From VRUE01 sp963705635 (GTDB lineage Bacteria > Actinomycetota > Thermoleophilia > Solirubrobacterales > 70-9), in NCBI GenBank assembly GCA_963705635.1, contig CAVPKH010000004.1, positions 124,001 to 188,000 on the forward strand: a stretch of 64,000 nt of DNA. Direction: 5' to 3'. Under the pieces are notes generated by a model. That model did not search any database, had not been told where the DNA came from, and saw only the letters and a list, made by a program, of their open reading frames with translations. The translations under genes and the position numbers were made by a program. How positions within the stretch are numbered: the stretch's first letter is position 1; every line of letters begins with the position of its first letter. Positions 16,267 to 24,021 of the stretch are shown here, piece by piece.

Positions 16267-16568
16267 CCTTCGATCAGGCCGACGACCACGGCGCGCAGGA
16301 CGAAGAGCGCGATCACGCCGAGGATCGGCCCGAGGTCGATTGCGAACCCGCCACCGCCAATCGGCGGCAGCAGGCGCCGAAAGAGGTTCAGGTACGGATC
16401 GGTCGTCTCTTTGACGAAGTCGAGCGATGCCCGCAGCACCCGGTTGTAGGGCATGCGCGGGATCCAGGAGCTGAGCACGTTGAGGAAGATGAGGATTATG
16501 TAGACGAGGAAGAGCGCGCTGACGTAGTCGGCGACGTCGTAGCGGGTGAGGGCGAGCAGGAGGGTCAT
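16263..16568 (-). CDS. YggT family membrane protein
   Basis: The 101-aa protein has two hydrophobic segments (about residues 14-37 and 72-98) and the family motifs LNVLSSWIPRMP and ETTDPYLNLFRRLLPPIGG. YggT proteins lie near sepF/proC/lspA in many Gram-positive and actinobacterial genomes and are thought to act in the envelope or division region. Here it overlaps proC (ATGA) and lspA (GTGA), so all three are co-translated. Confidence 0.9.
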   Translation of the reverse strand: MTLLLALTRYDVADYVSALFLVYIILIFLNVLSSWIPRMPYNRVLRASLDFVKETTDPYLNLFRRLLPPIGGGGFAIDLGPILGVIALFVLRAVVVGLIEG

Positions 16569-17305
16569 CCGCGCATCCTCTCCAGCGAGGCCCGCACGGC
16601 GGCCGCAAACGCCTCGCGCGCGCCCTCGCGATCGAGGGCCTCCAGCCCGGCCTCGGTGCTGCCGCCCGGCGAGGCCACGGCCCTCCGCACCTCGGCTGGG
16701 TGACGAACCCGCAGGAGCTCCGCCGTCCCCGCGGTCGTCTCGACCACCAGCTCCCGCGCCAGCCCGGCATCGAGCCCATCCACGGCCCCGGCCTCGGCGA
16801 TCGCCTCGACCGCCAGCGCCAGGTAAGCCGGCGCGCAGCCCATCACCGCGGTAGCGGCGTCGAACTGAGAGTCCGGCAGCTCAACCACGTGCCCCAGGAC
16901 GTCAAGCACCTGGCGAAGATCAGCGTCGGCCTCACCGGCCAGGCAGAGGACGCCCTTGCGAACCTCCACCCCCACGTTCGGCATCACTCGAACCACCGCC
17001 GAGCCTGGAAAAGCGCCCTGGACCCGCGCCAGCGAAGTAGCCCCCAGGAGGGAGACGACCACCTTCGCTCCGCCAAGCTCCGCCGCCGCCTCGTCGAGCC
17101 GCGCCGGCTTCACGGCAAGCACGACGACATCGGCCCGCTCGGCCAGCTCGGCATTGGAGGCAACCGCCTCGCCCCCAAGCTCAACCGCGAGCTTCGCGGC
17201 CCTACCGGATCCAGAATCCGTGAAGAGCATCGAATCGACGGCGCCGACAAGCCCGTGCGCCATGGCCCGAGCCATGCTCCCCGCGCCGACGAAGCCAACG
17301 ATCAT
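16565..17305 (-). CDS. proC: Pyrroline-5-carboxylate reductase
   Basis: The 246-aa protein starts at ATG 17305, where the NAD(P)-binding motif MIVGFVGAGSMARA begins; a longer open frame upstream would run into the palindromic element. Other motifs are VVLAVKP, VRVMPNVGVEVRKG and the C-terminal signature GTAELLRVRHPAEVRRAVASPGG, followed by GLEAL. It catalyses the last step of proline synthesis. It heads the proC-yggT-lspA-rluA overlap chain. Confidence 0.94.
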   Translation of the reverse strand: MIVGFVGAGSMARAMAHGLVGAVDSMLFTDSGSGRAAKLAVELGGEAVASNAELAERADVVVLAVKPARLDEAAAELGGAKVVVSLLGATSLARVQGAFPGSAVVRVMPNVGVEVRKGVLCLAGEADADLRQVLDVLGHVVELPDSQFDAATAVMGCAPAYLALAVEAIAEAGAVDGLDAGLARELVVETTAGTAELLRVRHPAEVRRAVASPGGSTEAGLEALDREGAREAFAAAVRASLERMRG

Positions 17306-17332
17306 GGAGGGCAGACTAACCGCGCCCTGCAA

Positions 17333-17450
17333 GACCCGGTCGGGTGCCTCGCCCGCGCGCGGCGTCATCTTTTTCGTACAGACCACTCAGCGAGTACCGC
17401 TGAGTCCAAGGCGAAAAAGCCAGCGCGCGGGCGAGGCGCCCGACCGGGTC
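17333..17450. repeat. 118-bp palindromic element between proC and phoA
   Basis: The outer arms run inward from 17333 (GACCCGGTCGGG...) and from 17450 (...CCCGACCGGGTC). They are complementary over about 26 nt with one mismatch, and after a small bulge the pairing resumes with CTTTTTCG against CGAAAAAG. The interior holds a second palindrome, ACTCAGCG-AGTAC-CGCTGAGT (about 17385-17405). The whole element fills the spacer between two minus-strand genes. It could act as a terminator for phoA, but its length and nesting exceed a simple terminator. Confidence 0.8.
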
Positions 17451-17463
17451 ACCTCGCTCGGTC

Positions 17464-18867
17464 CTAGCCGCCCAACACGTCGAACAGGTCCGTGTGGTCG
17501 TTGGTCCCGAGGATGTCCAGCGAGCCCGGCCCGCTACCCCAGACCGGAACCGCAGCACCGGTGTGCTGCTGGCTGGGCGGCGCGGCGACCGCGGCCACGC
17601 CCGGCCCGCCGTAGCCCGCGGTCCCATAGGTCAGGCTCATCGTCTGCCCGTCCTTGGTCATGAGGTTGGTCGAGTAGCCGGTCGGCACGCCGGCGCCACT
17701 CGAATCCTCAGCGACGATCTGGCTCGTGTGAGCGTGATCGGCGGTGACCACGATCATGGTGTCCGGGTGCCGCCGCTGGTAGTCCAGGGCGACGCCGATC
17801 GCGTTGTCGAAGGCAACCGTCTCGCCGATCTGCCCACAGGCGTTGGTCGCGTGATCCTGCTTGTCGATCGAGGCGCCCTCGACCTGGAGGAAGAACCCCT
17901 TGCGATTCTCGAGCAGGCCGATCGCCTTGCCGGTCATCGCCGAGAGGCTCGGCTCGTTGGCCGGGCGCTGGTTCTCGCTGCAGGACGCCGGCGCATTGCC
18001 CTTGCCCAGGGAGGCCGCGGGACCGCTCCACTCGAGCGACATGTTGCCGCTGTTGAAGAGACCGAGCAGCGGTTTGCCGGTGCTCGCAACCGCGCTCAAC
18101 CCAGCCGCATCGCTGACGTAGCGGTAGCCCTTGGCCTGAGCCGATTCGATCACGGTCTTGCCGCTGTCGGCGCCGCCCGTGATTTTCTGTTCGAAGCGGC
18201 CGCGACCGCCACCGAGGAGCACGTCGACCTTGTGATCAACCTCCTGCTCGGCGATCGAGCCGAGGCCGCCCGTGGCCTTGGCCTCGGTCGGGCAGGCCGC
18301 CATGTTGGCCGGGCCCTGACAGCCGCGCAGCGAGATGTGCGAGGCAAGCACCGCCGGGGTCGCGTCGGTGATCTCCGCGGTCGAGACGTCGCCAACCTTC
18401 ATGCCGCGCTTCTGAGCCAGCTCCAGCACCGTTTTCAGGTTCTGGCCAGGAACGCTTTCGCCGCTGCTCGGGCCCTGCGAGATCCGCTCGTCAATCGTCT
18501 TCTGGCCAGTTGCCCACATCGTCCCGGTGGACGCCGAGTCGGGGTCGTAGTCGGGCAGGTAGCTGGGCCCGGCGCCGGGCTTCACCGACCAGGTGGTGTC
18601 GAAGCCGGTGAAGGGCATCCGGTCGACGTTGAGCGAGCTGTGCACGCCCTGGTAGTAGCGGGCCGCAGTGATCTCCTGGGTGCCCATGCCGTCACCGAGG
18701 AAGAAGATGACGTTCTGGGGATGGTGGTCGTAGAGGGCCTCGGTGAAAGCACGCCGGGTGCTGTCCTGGTGGTGGGCAAAAACGCCCGTCGCAGCTGCCG
18801 TACCCGCGCCGAGGACGGCGACGGTCAGCGATGCGGCGAGCGCAACGGCGAGACGCTTGCGCTTCAT
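17464..18867 (-). CDS. phoA: Secreted alkaline phosphatase, PhoA type
   Basis: I take ATG 18867, 8 nt after the ribosome-binding site AAGGAGG; it begins a signal peptide (MKRKRLAVALAASLTVAVLG). The 467-aa protein shows the PhoA active site: FFLGDGMG (first metal Asp), DSASTGTMWATGQKT (nucleophile Ser region), EGASIDKQDHATNACGQ (Zn ligands Asp and His) and VVTADHAHTSQ (Asp-His), with HTG near the C-terminus supplying the last His. It hydrolyses phosphomonoesters outside the cell. A PHO-box-like repeat lies upstream. Confidence 0.95.
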   Translation of the reverse strand: MKRKRLAVALAASLTVAVLGAGTAAATGVFAHHQDSTRRAFTEALYDHHPQNVIFFLGDGMGTQEITAARYYQGVHSSLNVDRMPFTGFDTTWSVKPGAGPSYLPDYDPDSASTGTMWATGQKTIDERISQGPSSGESVPGQNLKTVLELAQKRGMKVGDVSTAEITDATPAVLASHISLRGCQGPANMAACPTEAKATGGLGSIAEQEVDHKVDVLLGGGRGRFEQKITGGADSGKTVIESAQAKGYRYVSDAAGLSAVASTGKPLLGLFNSGNMSLEWSGPAASLGKGNAPASCSENQRPANEPSLSAMTGKAIGLLENRKGFFLQVEGASIDKQDHATNACGQIGETVAFDNAIGVALDYQRRHPDTMIVVTADHAHTSQIVAEDSSGAGVPTGYSTNLMTKDGQTMSLTYGTAGYGGPGVAAVAAPPSQQHTGAAVPVWGSGPGSLDILGTNDHTDLFDVLGG

Positions 18868-18926
18868 CTGTCCTCCTTGGTTGGAATCGAGCGACACGAT
18901 TCGCAACCTAGGAGCAGGCGCCGGGG

Positions 18927-18959
18927 CCGATGTGGCCAGGCGGTGGCCAACCGGTGAAG
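18927..18959 (-). promoter_or_regulatory. PHO-box-like triple 11-nt repeat upstream of phoA
   Basis: On the minus strand three consecutive 11-nt units read CTTCACCGGTT, GGCCACCGCCT and GGCCACATCGG. Actinobacterial PhoP boxes are direct repeats of 11-nt units with a TTCACC-like core, so the first two units are a fair match and the third is weaker. About 16 nt downstream is TAGGTT (in CTCCTAGGTTGCG), a plausible -10 sequence. This places the repeat over the -35 region, the usual PhoP activator position, 60-90 nt before the phoA start. Confidence 0.5.
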
Positions 18960-18982
18960 ATCCTGTGGCCGCGCCGGGCGGG

Positions 18983-19528
18983 CTAGGACTGGTTGAAGAA
19001 GCCTTTGTCGAGGAGGCGGGCCTTCTCCTCGGCCGAGACCTCGACGTTGCGCGGGGTGAGCAGGAAGATCTTCTCGGCGATGCGCTGCATGCCGCCGTCG
19101 AGCGAGTAGGTCAGCCCCGAGCAGAAGTCGATCATCCGCTTCGAGAGCTCGTGATCGGTGGTCTGCAGGTTGAGGATGACCGGCACCTGACGCTTGAACT
19201 GGTCGGCGACCTGCTGGGCGTCGTTGAAGTTGCGGGGTATGACGAGGTGGACCTGGACGTCGGAATCGCCGTTGCCGACGGGGCGCAGCGTGCGCGTGCG
19301 CGACGCCGCGATCGGCTCGTCGTCGGCGAAGATGTCGTCGATCTCATCGCGGCGCGAGCGCCGGGCGCTCGGCAGGCGGCGCACCTGCGCCGACTCGCGG
19401 CGACCCTCGAAGGCCTCTTCGGAGCCGGCCTCCGGCTCGAATTCGTCCTCGAACTCGGGGCCGTAGTCGTGGTCCTCGGCAAGACCGAAGTAGACCAGCG
19501 CTCGATGCCAGGTATCGCGTAGGGCCAT
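18983..19528 (-). CDS. sepF: Cell division protein SepF
   Basis: The 181-aa protein starts at ATG 19528 (MALRDTWHRALVYFGLAEDHDY), the typical amphipathic membrane-binding N-terminus, then an acidic/Arg linker, and a C-terminal SepF domain from about residue 90 (DVQVHLVIPRNFNDAQQVADQFK, PVILNLQ, KRMIDFCSGLTYSLDGGMQRI, IFLLTPRNVEVS). SepF tethers FtsZ to the membrane. It lies directly after the yggS homologue, the conserved actinobacterial order, although ftsZ is not in the window. Confidence 0.95.
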   Translation of the reverse strand: MALRDTWHRALVYFGLAEDHDYGPEFEDEFEPEAGSEEAFEGRRESAQVRRLPSARRSRRDEIDDIFADDEPIAASRTRTLRPVGNGDSDVQVHLVIPRNFNDAQQVADQFKRQVPVILNLQTTDHELSKRMIDFCSGLTYSLDGGMQRIAEKIFLLTPRNVEVSAEEKARLLDKGFFNQS

Positions 19529-19595
19529 GGTTAATCGCGTGTTTCGGCCTTCGCAGGCCGACTCCTTTACGGAATTATGACCAGCCGGCGCCGAT
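19529..19595 (-). promoter_or_regulatory. Candidate sepF promoter and leader hairpin
   Basis: In the minus-strand spacer between yggS and sepF, TCATAAT (19574-19580) is a -10 candidate. About 13 nt downstream is a perfect hairpin, TCGGCCT-GCGA-AGGCCGA (19544-19561), lying between AAGGAG and the start codon. The hairpin could either end yggS transcription or affect sepF translation. No -35 consensus is evident. Confidence 0.35.
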
Positions 19596-20228
19596 TCACA
19601 CGTACAGCGCCGTGCCGAGGCGGACGATCGTCGCCCCCTCCTCAATCGCGATCCGCCAATCCTGCGACGTTCCCATCGAGAGGCGCCCGAGGCCGTGCTC
19701 GGCCGCAAGCTCCGCCAGCCGGGCGAAATGGGGGCGCGAGGCCTCCGGGTCCTGGCTGAAGGGGGGCATCGTCATCAGGCCGCCGACGCGCACCGGACTG
19801 CGCGCTATGAAGGCGCCGAGCTGGCCCGGCGCGACGCCCCCCTTGCCCTCCTCAGCGGCGACGTTGACCTCGACCAGGACCTCGGTGTCGGGGCCACCGC
19901 GTTGGCCGAGCTGGGCCAGGGCCGACTCGCTGGCGACCGAGTGGATCAGGCGACAGGCCGGCAGCAGCTGCTTCACCTTGCGGCTCTGCAGGTTGCCGAT
20001 GAAGTCCCACTCGAAGGCGTCGCCCCAGCGCTCGCGCTTGGCGAGCAGCTCCTGCTGGCGGTTCTCGCCGACCAGGGTGACGCCGGCCTCGGCGAGGGCG
20101 CCCATCTCCTCGAGCGGCACGTACTTGGTCGCAGCGAGGATCTCGACCCCGGGGCCGGCGAGCTCGCGCGCCCGCTCCAGGTTGGCGGCGATCCTCGCCG
20201 GGTCGAGGCCGTGGATCAGCCCGGGCAT
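19596..20228 (-). CDS. YggS-family pyridoxal phosphate homeostasis protein
   Basis: The 210-aa protein is a single PLP-binding TIM barrel: the PLP lysine is in LAATKYVPLEEM, followed by LVGENRQQELLAKRE, EWDFIGNLQSRKVKQLL, the segment VLVEVNVAAEEGKGG, LMTMPPFSQDPEASRPHFARLAEL and SMGTSQDWRIAIEEGATIVRLGTALY. It has no known catalytic activity and keeps PLP and amino-acid pools balanced. It overlaps the pgeF homologue by 13 nt. Confidence 0.94.
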   Translation of the reverse strand: MPGLIHGLDPARIAANLERARELAGPGVEILAATKYVPLEEMGALAEAGVTLVGENRQQELLAKRERWGDAFEWDFIGNLQSRKVKQLLPACRLIHSVASESALAQLGQRGGPDTEVLVEVNVAAEEGKGGVAPGQLGAFIARSPVRVGGLMTMPPFSQDPEASRPHFARLAELAAEHGLGRLSMGTSQDWRIAIEEGATIVRLGTALYV

Positions 20229-21019
20229 CGGTCGTCCTCCCGGTGGCGCCAGACCAACCCCGCCTGGCGCCCCGTCCTGCCGGCATCGCGGCGGTGGGAG
20301 AAGAAGAGCTCGGCCTCGCAGCTCGTGCAGAGCCCGCTGGCCTCGACCCGCTCGACGCCCGCTGCCCGCAGCAGGGCGCCGGCAACCGCCGGCAGGTCGA
20401 GCATGCGGCCGCTCGCCACGCCGTCGAGGCCGTCAAAGGCCTCCAGCACCTCGTCCCCCACCTCGTAGCAGCAGGGGCCGATCGAAGGCCCGACCGCCGC
20501 CGCGGTCGCACCCACGGCCGTCACCCCCCGTTCGATCAACCCCGATCCCGCGCCGTCCTCCGCCGTGCGGCGAGAAGCGCGGCCGCTGGAGGCGAGGCCG
20601 CGCCAGCCGCAGTGGAGGATCGCCGCTCCCCCCGGGCCAGCCAGGGCGATCGGGACGCAGTCGGCGACGAGAACGAGGCCGGCCATTGCCGATTCGGCGA
20701 TGACGTGACCGTCCGCCTTGGGGATCGGGCTGCCGGGGTCGGCAAACGGGCTGGGACCCCGGGGACCGTCGTGGGCGACAAGGTCGGCGCCGTGAACCTG
20801 GTGGGCGACGGCGATCTGCTCCGGCGCGAAGCCGAGCGCGGCGGCGAGGCGGCGGCGGTTCTCGGCGACCGCGTCGCCATCGTCCTCGGTCAAGGCGCCG
20901 AGGTTGAGGCGGTCGAACGGCGGCTCACTGACTCCGCCCCGGCGGGTCGAAAACGCGGCCGTCGCACCGGGCAGCCGCGCTTGCAGCCAGCGCACGCCTT
21001 CCCGCTCACGCCATTCCAT
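20216..21019 (-). CDS. pgeF: Multicopper-like PgeF/YfiH family protein (peptidoglycan editing factor, polyphenol oxidase fold)
   Basis: The 267-aa protein starts at ATG 21019 (MEWREREGVRWLQA). The family residues are present: AFSTRRGGVSEPPFDRLNLG, the metal-site His in AVAHQVHGADLV, Cys in VLVADCVPIAL, ILHCGWRGL, and AVGPSIGPCCYEVGDEV. The family removes L-serine-containing precursors from the peptidoglycan pathway in E. coli; some members show laccase or purine nucleosidase activity. It overlaps both neighbours, within a cell-wall and division gene group. Confidence 0.92.
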   Translation of the reverse strand: MEWREREGVRWLQARLPGATAAFSTRRGGVSEPPFDRLNLGALTEDDGDAVAENRRRLAAALGFAPEQIAVAHQVHGADLVAHDGPRGPSPFADPGSPIPKADGHVIAESAMAGLVLVADCVPIALAGPGGAAILHCGWRGLASSGRASRRTAEDGAGSGLIERGVTAVGATAAAVGPSIGPCCYEVGDEVLEAFDGLDGVASGRMLDLPAVAGALLRAAGVERVEASGLCTSCEAELFFSHRRDAGRTGRQAGLVWRHREDDRCPG

Positions 21020-22136
21020 CGCCGCTCCTCGCCGCCTCCAGCGCCGCGGCCAGCTCCTCGTCGCGGCCAGCGATCTCACCATCGAGCTTGCGGCGCAGCG
21101 CCTCCTGCAGGCCGCGGCCGATCGCCGGGCCCTCGGGCACGCCGGCCGCGATCAAATCCTGGCCGTCGATCTCCAGGGCGACGTCGCGCCACTCGCTCAG
21201 GTAGCGATCGAGCCACTCGGCCCCGTCGGCACGGGCCAGCACGAGCTCAACCGGATCGCGGCGGGCCGCCAGGGCCACCGCCTCCGAAGGGAGGTCGGGC
21301 TGGGCACTGGACAGAGCCTCCTCCCCACTCAAGGGCCTCAGGGCCGCGGCAAGCAGGGCGCGGTCACGGCTGACCAGCTGCGCCCAGGGAGCGGAGGCAA
21401 GCAGCTCGGCGACGCGGCTGGCCATCTCGACGCCGCCGTCGCGCAGCTCGACCAGCCCCCACTCGGCAAGCAGGGCGAACGCGCCTGGCGCCCCCGCCTC
21501 GGCGGCCAAGCGCAGCAGCTCAGCCTCGCGGCGGTCGGCCGAGACCGTGCCCAGGTCCGCCTCGAGCAGCAGCGCCTCCGTCTCCCCCTCCAGCCGGAAG
21601 CCAAAGCGAGCGGCGTAACGGGCGGCGCGCAGGGCGCGGGTCGGATCGTCGGCGAAGGAACGGCGATGCAGGACGCGCAGCAGGCCGGCGGCCAGATCGG
21701 CGCGGCCGTCGTGGGGATCGATCAGGCGCGGCTCGTCGTGCAACGGAATCGCCATCGCGTTGATGGTGAAGTCACGGCGAGCGAGATCCGCCTCGATGCC
21801 GGCGGCCGGCGCCACCACGGGCAAGGCGCCGGGGCGCGGGTAGCTCTCCGAGCGCGCCGCGGCGACGTCGACCTCGTGACCGTCGAGGCCCACCTTGGCG
21901 GTGGCGAAGCGCTCGTGGGAGATGACGTCGGCGCCGAGCCGGGAGGCGAGCGCCGCGGCGTCGCCCTCGATGACGAGGTCGATGTCGGCTCGGCCGCGGC
22001 CGAGCAGGAGGTCACGCACGGCGCCACCGACCAGGTAGACGGGCTCCTCGGCGAGCTCGCGCACGGGCGCCAGCTCCGGATGGACGCGCCACAGCGCCTC
22101 GGCGAGGCTCTCGATCGGCTCTTCGGTAGTCGGCAT
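21006..22136 (-). CDS. tRNA nucleotidyltransferase / poly(A) polymerase family protein
   Basis: The protein (376 aa from ATG 22136, or 6 residues longer from 22154) has the class II nucleotidyltransferase head YLVGGAVRDLLLGRGRADIDLVIEGDA, in which the DxD pair binds metal. It also has RRDFTINAMAIPL and DDPTRALRAARYAARFGF. The C-terminal half is a helical tRNA-binding region without a visible HD domain. It may add CCA, or only C or A, to tRNA; the sequence does not decide this. It is divergent from the deacetylase gene. Confidence 0.9.
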   Translation of the reverse strand: MPTTEEPIESLAEALWRVHPELAPVRELAEEPVYLVGGAVRDLLLGRGRADIDLVIEGDAAALASRLGADVISHERFATAKVGLDGHEVDVAAARSESYPRPGALPVVAPAAGIEADLARRDFTINAMAIPLHDEPRLIDPHDGRADLAAGLLRVLHRRSFADDPTRALRAARYAARFGFRLEGETEALLLEADLGTVSADRREAELLRLAAEAGAPGAFALLAEWGLVELRDGGVEMASRVAELLASAPWAQLVSRDRALLAAALRPLSGEEALSSAQPDLPSEAVALAARRDPVELVLARADGAEWLDRYLSEWRDVALEIDGQDLIAAGVPEGPAIGRGLQEALRRKLDGEIAGRDEELAAALEAARSGDGMA

Positions 22137-22168
22137 CAGTCGGTTGCCTACCATGATCGCTTCTCCGG

Positions 22169-23119
22169 ATGGCCGAGCAGCCCGACAGCGACCGCTTCGA
22201 TGGCGGGCAGGCCGACCGCCTCGCCCGCCGTGAGCTGCAGCGGCGACAGACCAGGCGCCGCCGCCTGTGGGCCGTCGCGGCGCTGCTCACGGTTGCCGTT
22301 GCGGTGGCGGCGCTGGTCGGCATCGTCGGCACGAGCAGCAGCGGTTCGCAAAGCTCCGTCATGGTGGGCGCGGCACGGGTCGGCGCGGTCAAGGGCAAAG
22401 CGGCAGGGGTCAGCCAATCTCCGCGCCCGGTTCGCAACGCCACGCCTCAACCCGACTGGAAACCGCACACCGGCCCGGTGCCGATCCTCGAGTACCACGT
22501 GCTCGGGGCGGCGCCCGCCGACGCCGCCTATCCGCAGCTCTACGTCACCCGCCCCGACTTCCACCGGCAGATCGGCTGGCTCGACGATCACGGCTACGAG
22601 GCGGTGACCCTGGAAACGGTCGAGGACGCCTGGTACAACGGCGGCACCCTGCCGGCCAAGCCGGTCGTCCTCTCCTTCGACGACGGCTACCGGCCGCAGT
22701 TCACCTTCGCCCTGCCGGAGCTGCGCAAGCACGGCTGGCCCGGCCTGCTCAACCTCAAGGCCGAGGGCTCCGACCTCTACACCAGCAACGTCGAAGCGAT
22801 GATCGACGCCGGCTGGGAGCTGGCCGCGCACACGATCCACCACCTCGACCTGACCACGCTCGACGCCGCCCAGCTGCAGGAAGAAGTCGCCGGCTCAGGC
22901 CAGATCCTGCAGCGCGAATACGGCGTCCCGGTCGCCAACTTCTGCTACCCGGCCGGCCAGTTCGACAACACCGTGATCGCCGCCGTCGAAGCCGCTGGCT
23001 ATACCGGCGCAACCACCGAGATCCCAGGGGACGCCGAACGGCAGAAGCCTTACGAGCTGAGCCGCTTCGAGATCCTGGGCTCAACCGGCGTCTCCGGCTT
23101 GGCCGAAGACCTTGGCTGA
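22169..23119 (+). CDS. Membrane-anchored polysaccharide deacetylase
   Basis: The 316-aa protein has a short charged cytoplasmic N-terminus, one membrane helix (about residues 34-54, LWAVAALLTVAVAVAALVGI), and an extracellular NodB-type domain. Active-site motifs are VVLSFDDGYRPQF (catalytic Asp and metal Asp) and ELAAHTIHHLDLTTL (metal His pair), with NFCYPAGQFDN near the C-terminus. It probably removes N-acetyl groups from a cell-wall or surface polysaccharide; the substrate is not indicated. It is convergent with hisF across a nested palindromic terminator. Confidence 0.9.
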   Translation: MAEQPDSDRFDGGQADRLARRELQRRQTRRRRLWAVAALLTVAVAVAALVGIVGTSSSGSQSSVMVGAARVGAVKGKAAGVSQSPRPVRNATPQPDWKPHTGPVPILEYHVLGAAPADAAYPQLYVTRPDFHRQIGWLDDHGYEAVTLETVEDAWYNGGTLPAKPVVLSFDDGYRPQFTFALPELRKHGWPGLLNLKAEGSDLYTSNVEAMIDAGWELAAHTIHHLDLTTLDAAQLQEEVAGSGQILQREYGVPVANFCYPAGQFDNTVIAAVEAAGYTGATTEIPGDAERQKPYELSRFEILGSTGVSGLAEDLG

Positions 23120-23121
23120 GG

Positions 23122-23210
23122 GTGCCTCGGGTGCCCCTCGCCCGAACAAACGCCGGCCTAATTAGGCCGGCGTTTTGAGTATCCGTCCGTTCGAGGGACA
23201 CCCGAGGCAC
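23122..23210. terminator. Bidirectional terminator with nested outer palindrome
   Basis: A perfect 28-bp palindrome (23148-23175; left arm AAACGCCGGCCT, centre AATT) is followed by TTTT on the plus strand and so can end transcription of the deacetylase gene. It is nested inside a second inverted repeat, GTGCCTCGGGTG (23122-23133) with CACCCGAGGCAC (23199-23210), plus CCCTCG with CGAGGG further in. The genes on either side converge (deacetylase ends 23119, hisF ends 23216). Confidence 0.85.
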
Positions 23211-23215
23211 TTGTC

Positions 23216-24019
23216 CTAACGTCGAACCGGGATGCCGGCAGCCGCCATCCGCTCCTTCGCTTCTCGGACCGTGAAGGCGCCGTAGTGGAAGATCGAGGCG
23301 CAGAGGACCGCGTCCGCGTTGCCGTCCGTGATCGCTTCGCTGAGGTGCTCGAGCGTTCCCGCCCCGCCCGAGGCGATCACCGGGACCGAGACGGCGTCGG
23401 CGACCGCCCGCGTCAGCTCGATGTCGTAGCCGTCGTTTGTCCCGTCGCGGTCCATGCTGGTCAAGAGGACCTCGCCGGCGCCGCGCTCGACCGCCTCGCG
23501 CGCCCAGGAGACCGCGTCGCGGTCCTCGACCCTCTTGCGGCCGCCGTTGACGTAGACGTCCCAGAGCCGTCGCCAAAACAGCCCCGGCGCCCCCACCGGC
23601 GAGGCCGCGTCGGCCAGCGCCCGCTTGGCGTCGATGGCGATGACCACGCACTGGGCACCGAAGTGGTCGGCGAGCTCGGTCAGCAGCTCGGGGCGGGCCA
23701 GCGCCGAGGAGTTGACCGAGACCTTGTCGGCCCCCGCATCCAGCACCGCCTGGGCATCCTCGACCGAGCGGATGCCACCGCCGATCGTGAAGGGGATGAA
23801 GACGTTGTCAGCGGTGCGCCGCGCCAGCTCGACGATCGTCTCGCGCTTCTCGTGCGAAGCGGTGATGTCGAGGAAGACCAGCTCATCGGCCCCCTCGGCG
23901 TCGTAGCGCTCGGCCAGCTCCACGGGATCGCCCGCATCGCGCAGCCCGACGAAGTTGGTGCCCTTGACGACGCGGCCAGCGTCGACGTCCAGGCAGGGGA
24001 TTACACGCTTCAGGACCAT
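23216..24019 (-). CDS. hisF: Imidazole glycerol phosphate synthase cyclase subunit HisF
   Basis: The 267-aa TIM-barrel protein has the catalytic Asp in RVIPCLDVDAGRVVKGTNF and the second Asp in VVIAIDAKRA, plus IPFTIGGGIRSVEDA, SVNSSAL, EVLLTSMDRDGTNDGYD, and VIASGGAGTLEHLSEA. A loop after the second Asp (ADAASPVGAPGLFWRRLWD) is about ten residues longer than usual. With HisH it makes IGP and AICAR from PRFAR. It ends the his operon and starts 3 nt after the hisA stop. Confidence 0.96.
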   Translation of the reverse strand: MVLKRVIPCLDVDAGRVVKGTNFVGLRDAGDPVELAERYDAEGADELVFLDITASHEKRETIVELARRTADNVFIPFTIGGGIRSVEDAQAVLDAGADKVSVNSSALARPELLTELADHFGAQCVVIAIDAKRALADAASPVGAPGLFWRRLWDVYVNGGRKRVEDRDAVSWAREAVERGAGEVLLTSMDRDGTNDGYDIELTRAVADAVSVPVIASGGAGTLEHLSEAITDGNADAVLCASIFHYGAFTVREAKERMAAAGIPVRR

Positions 24020-24021
24020 GG

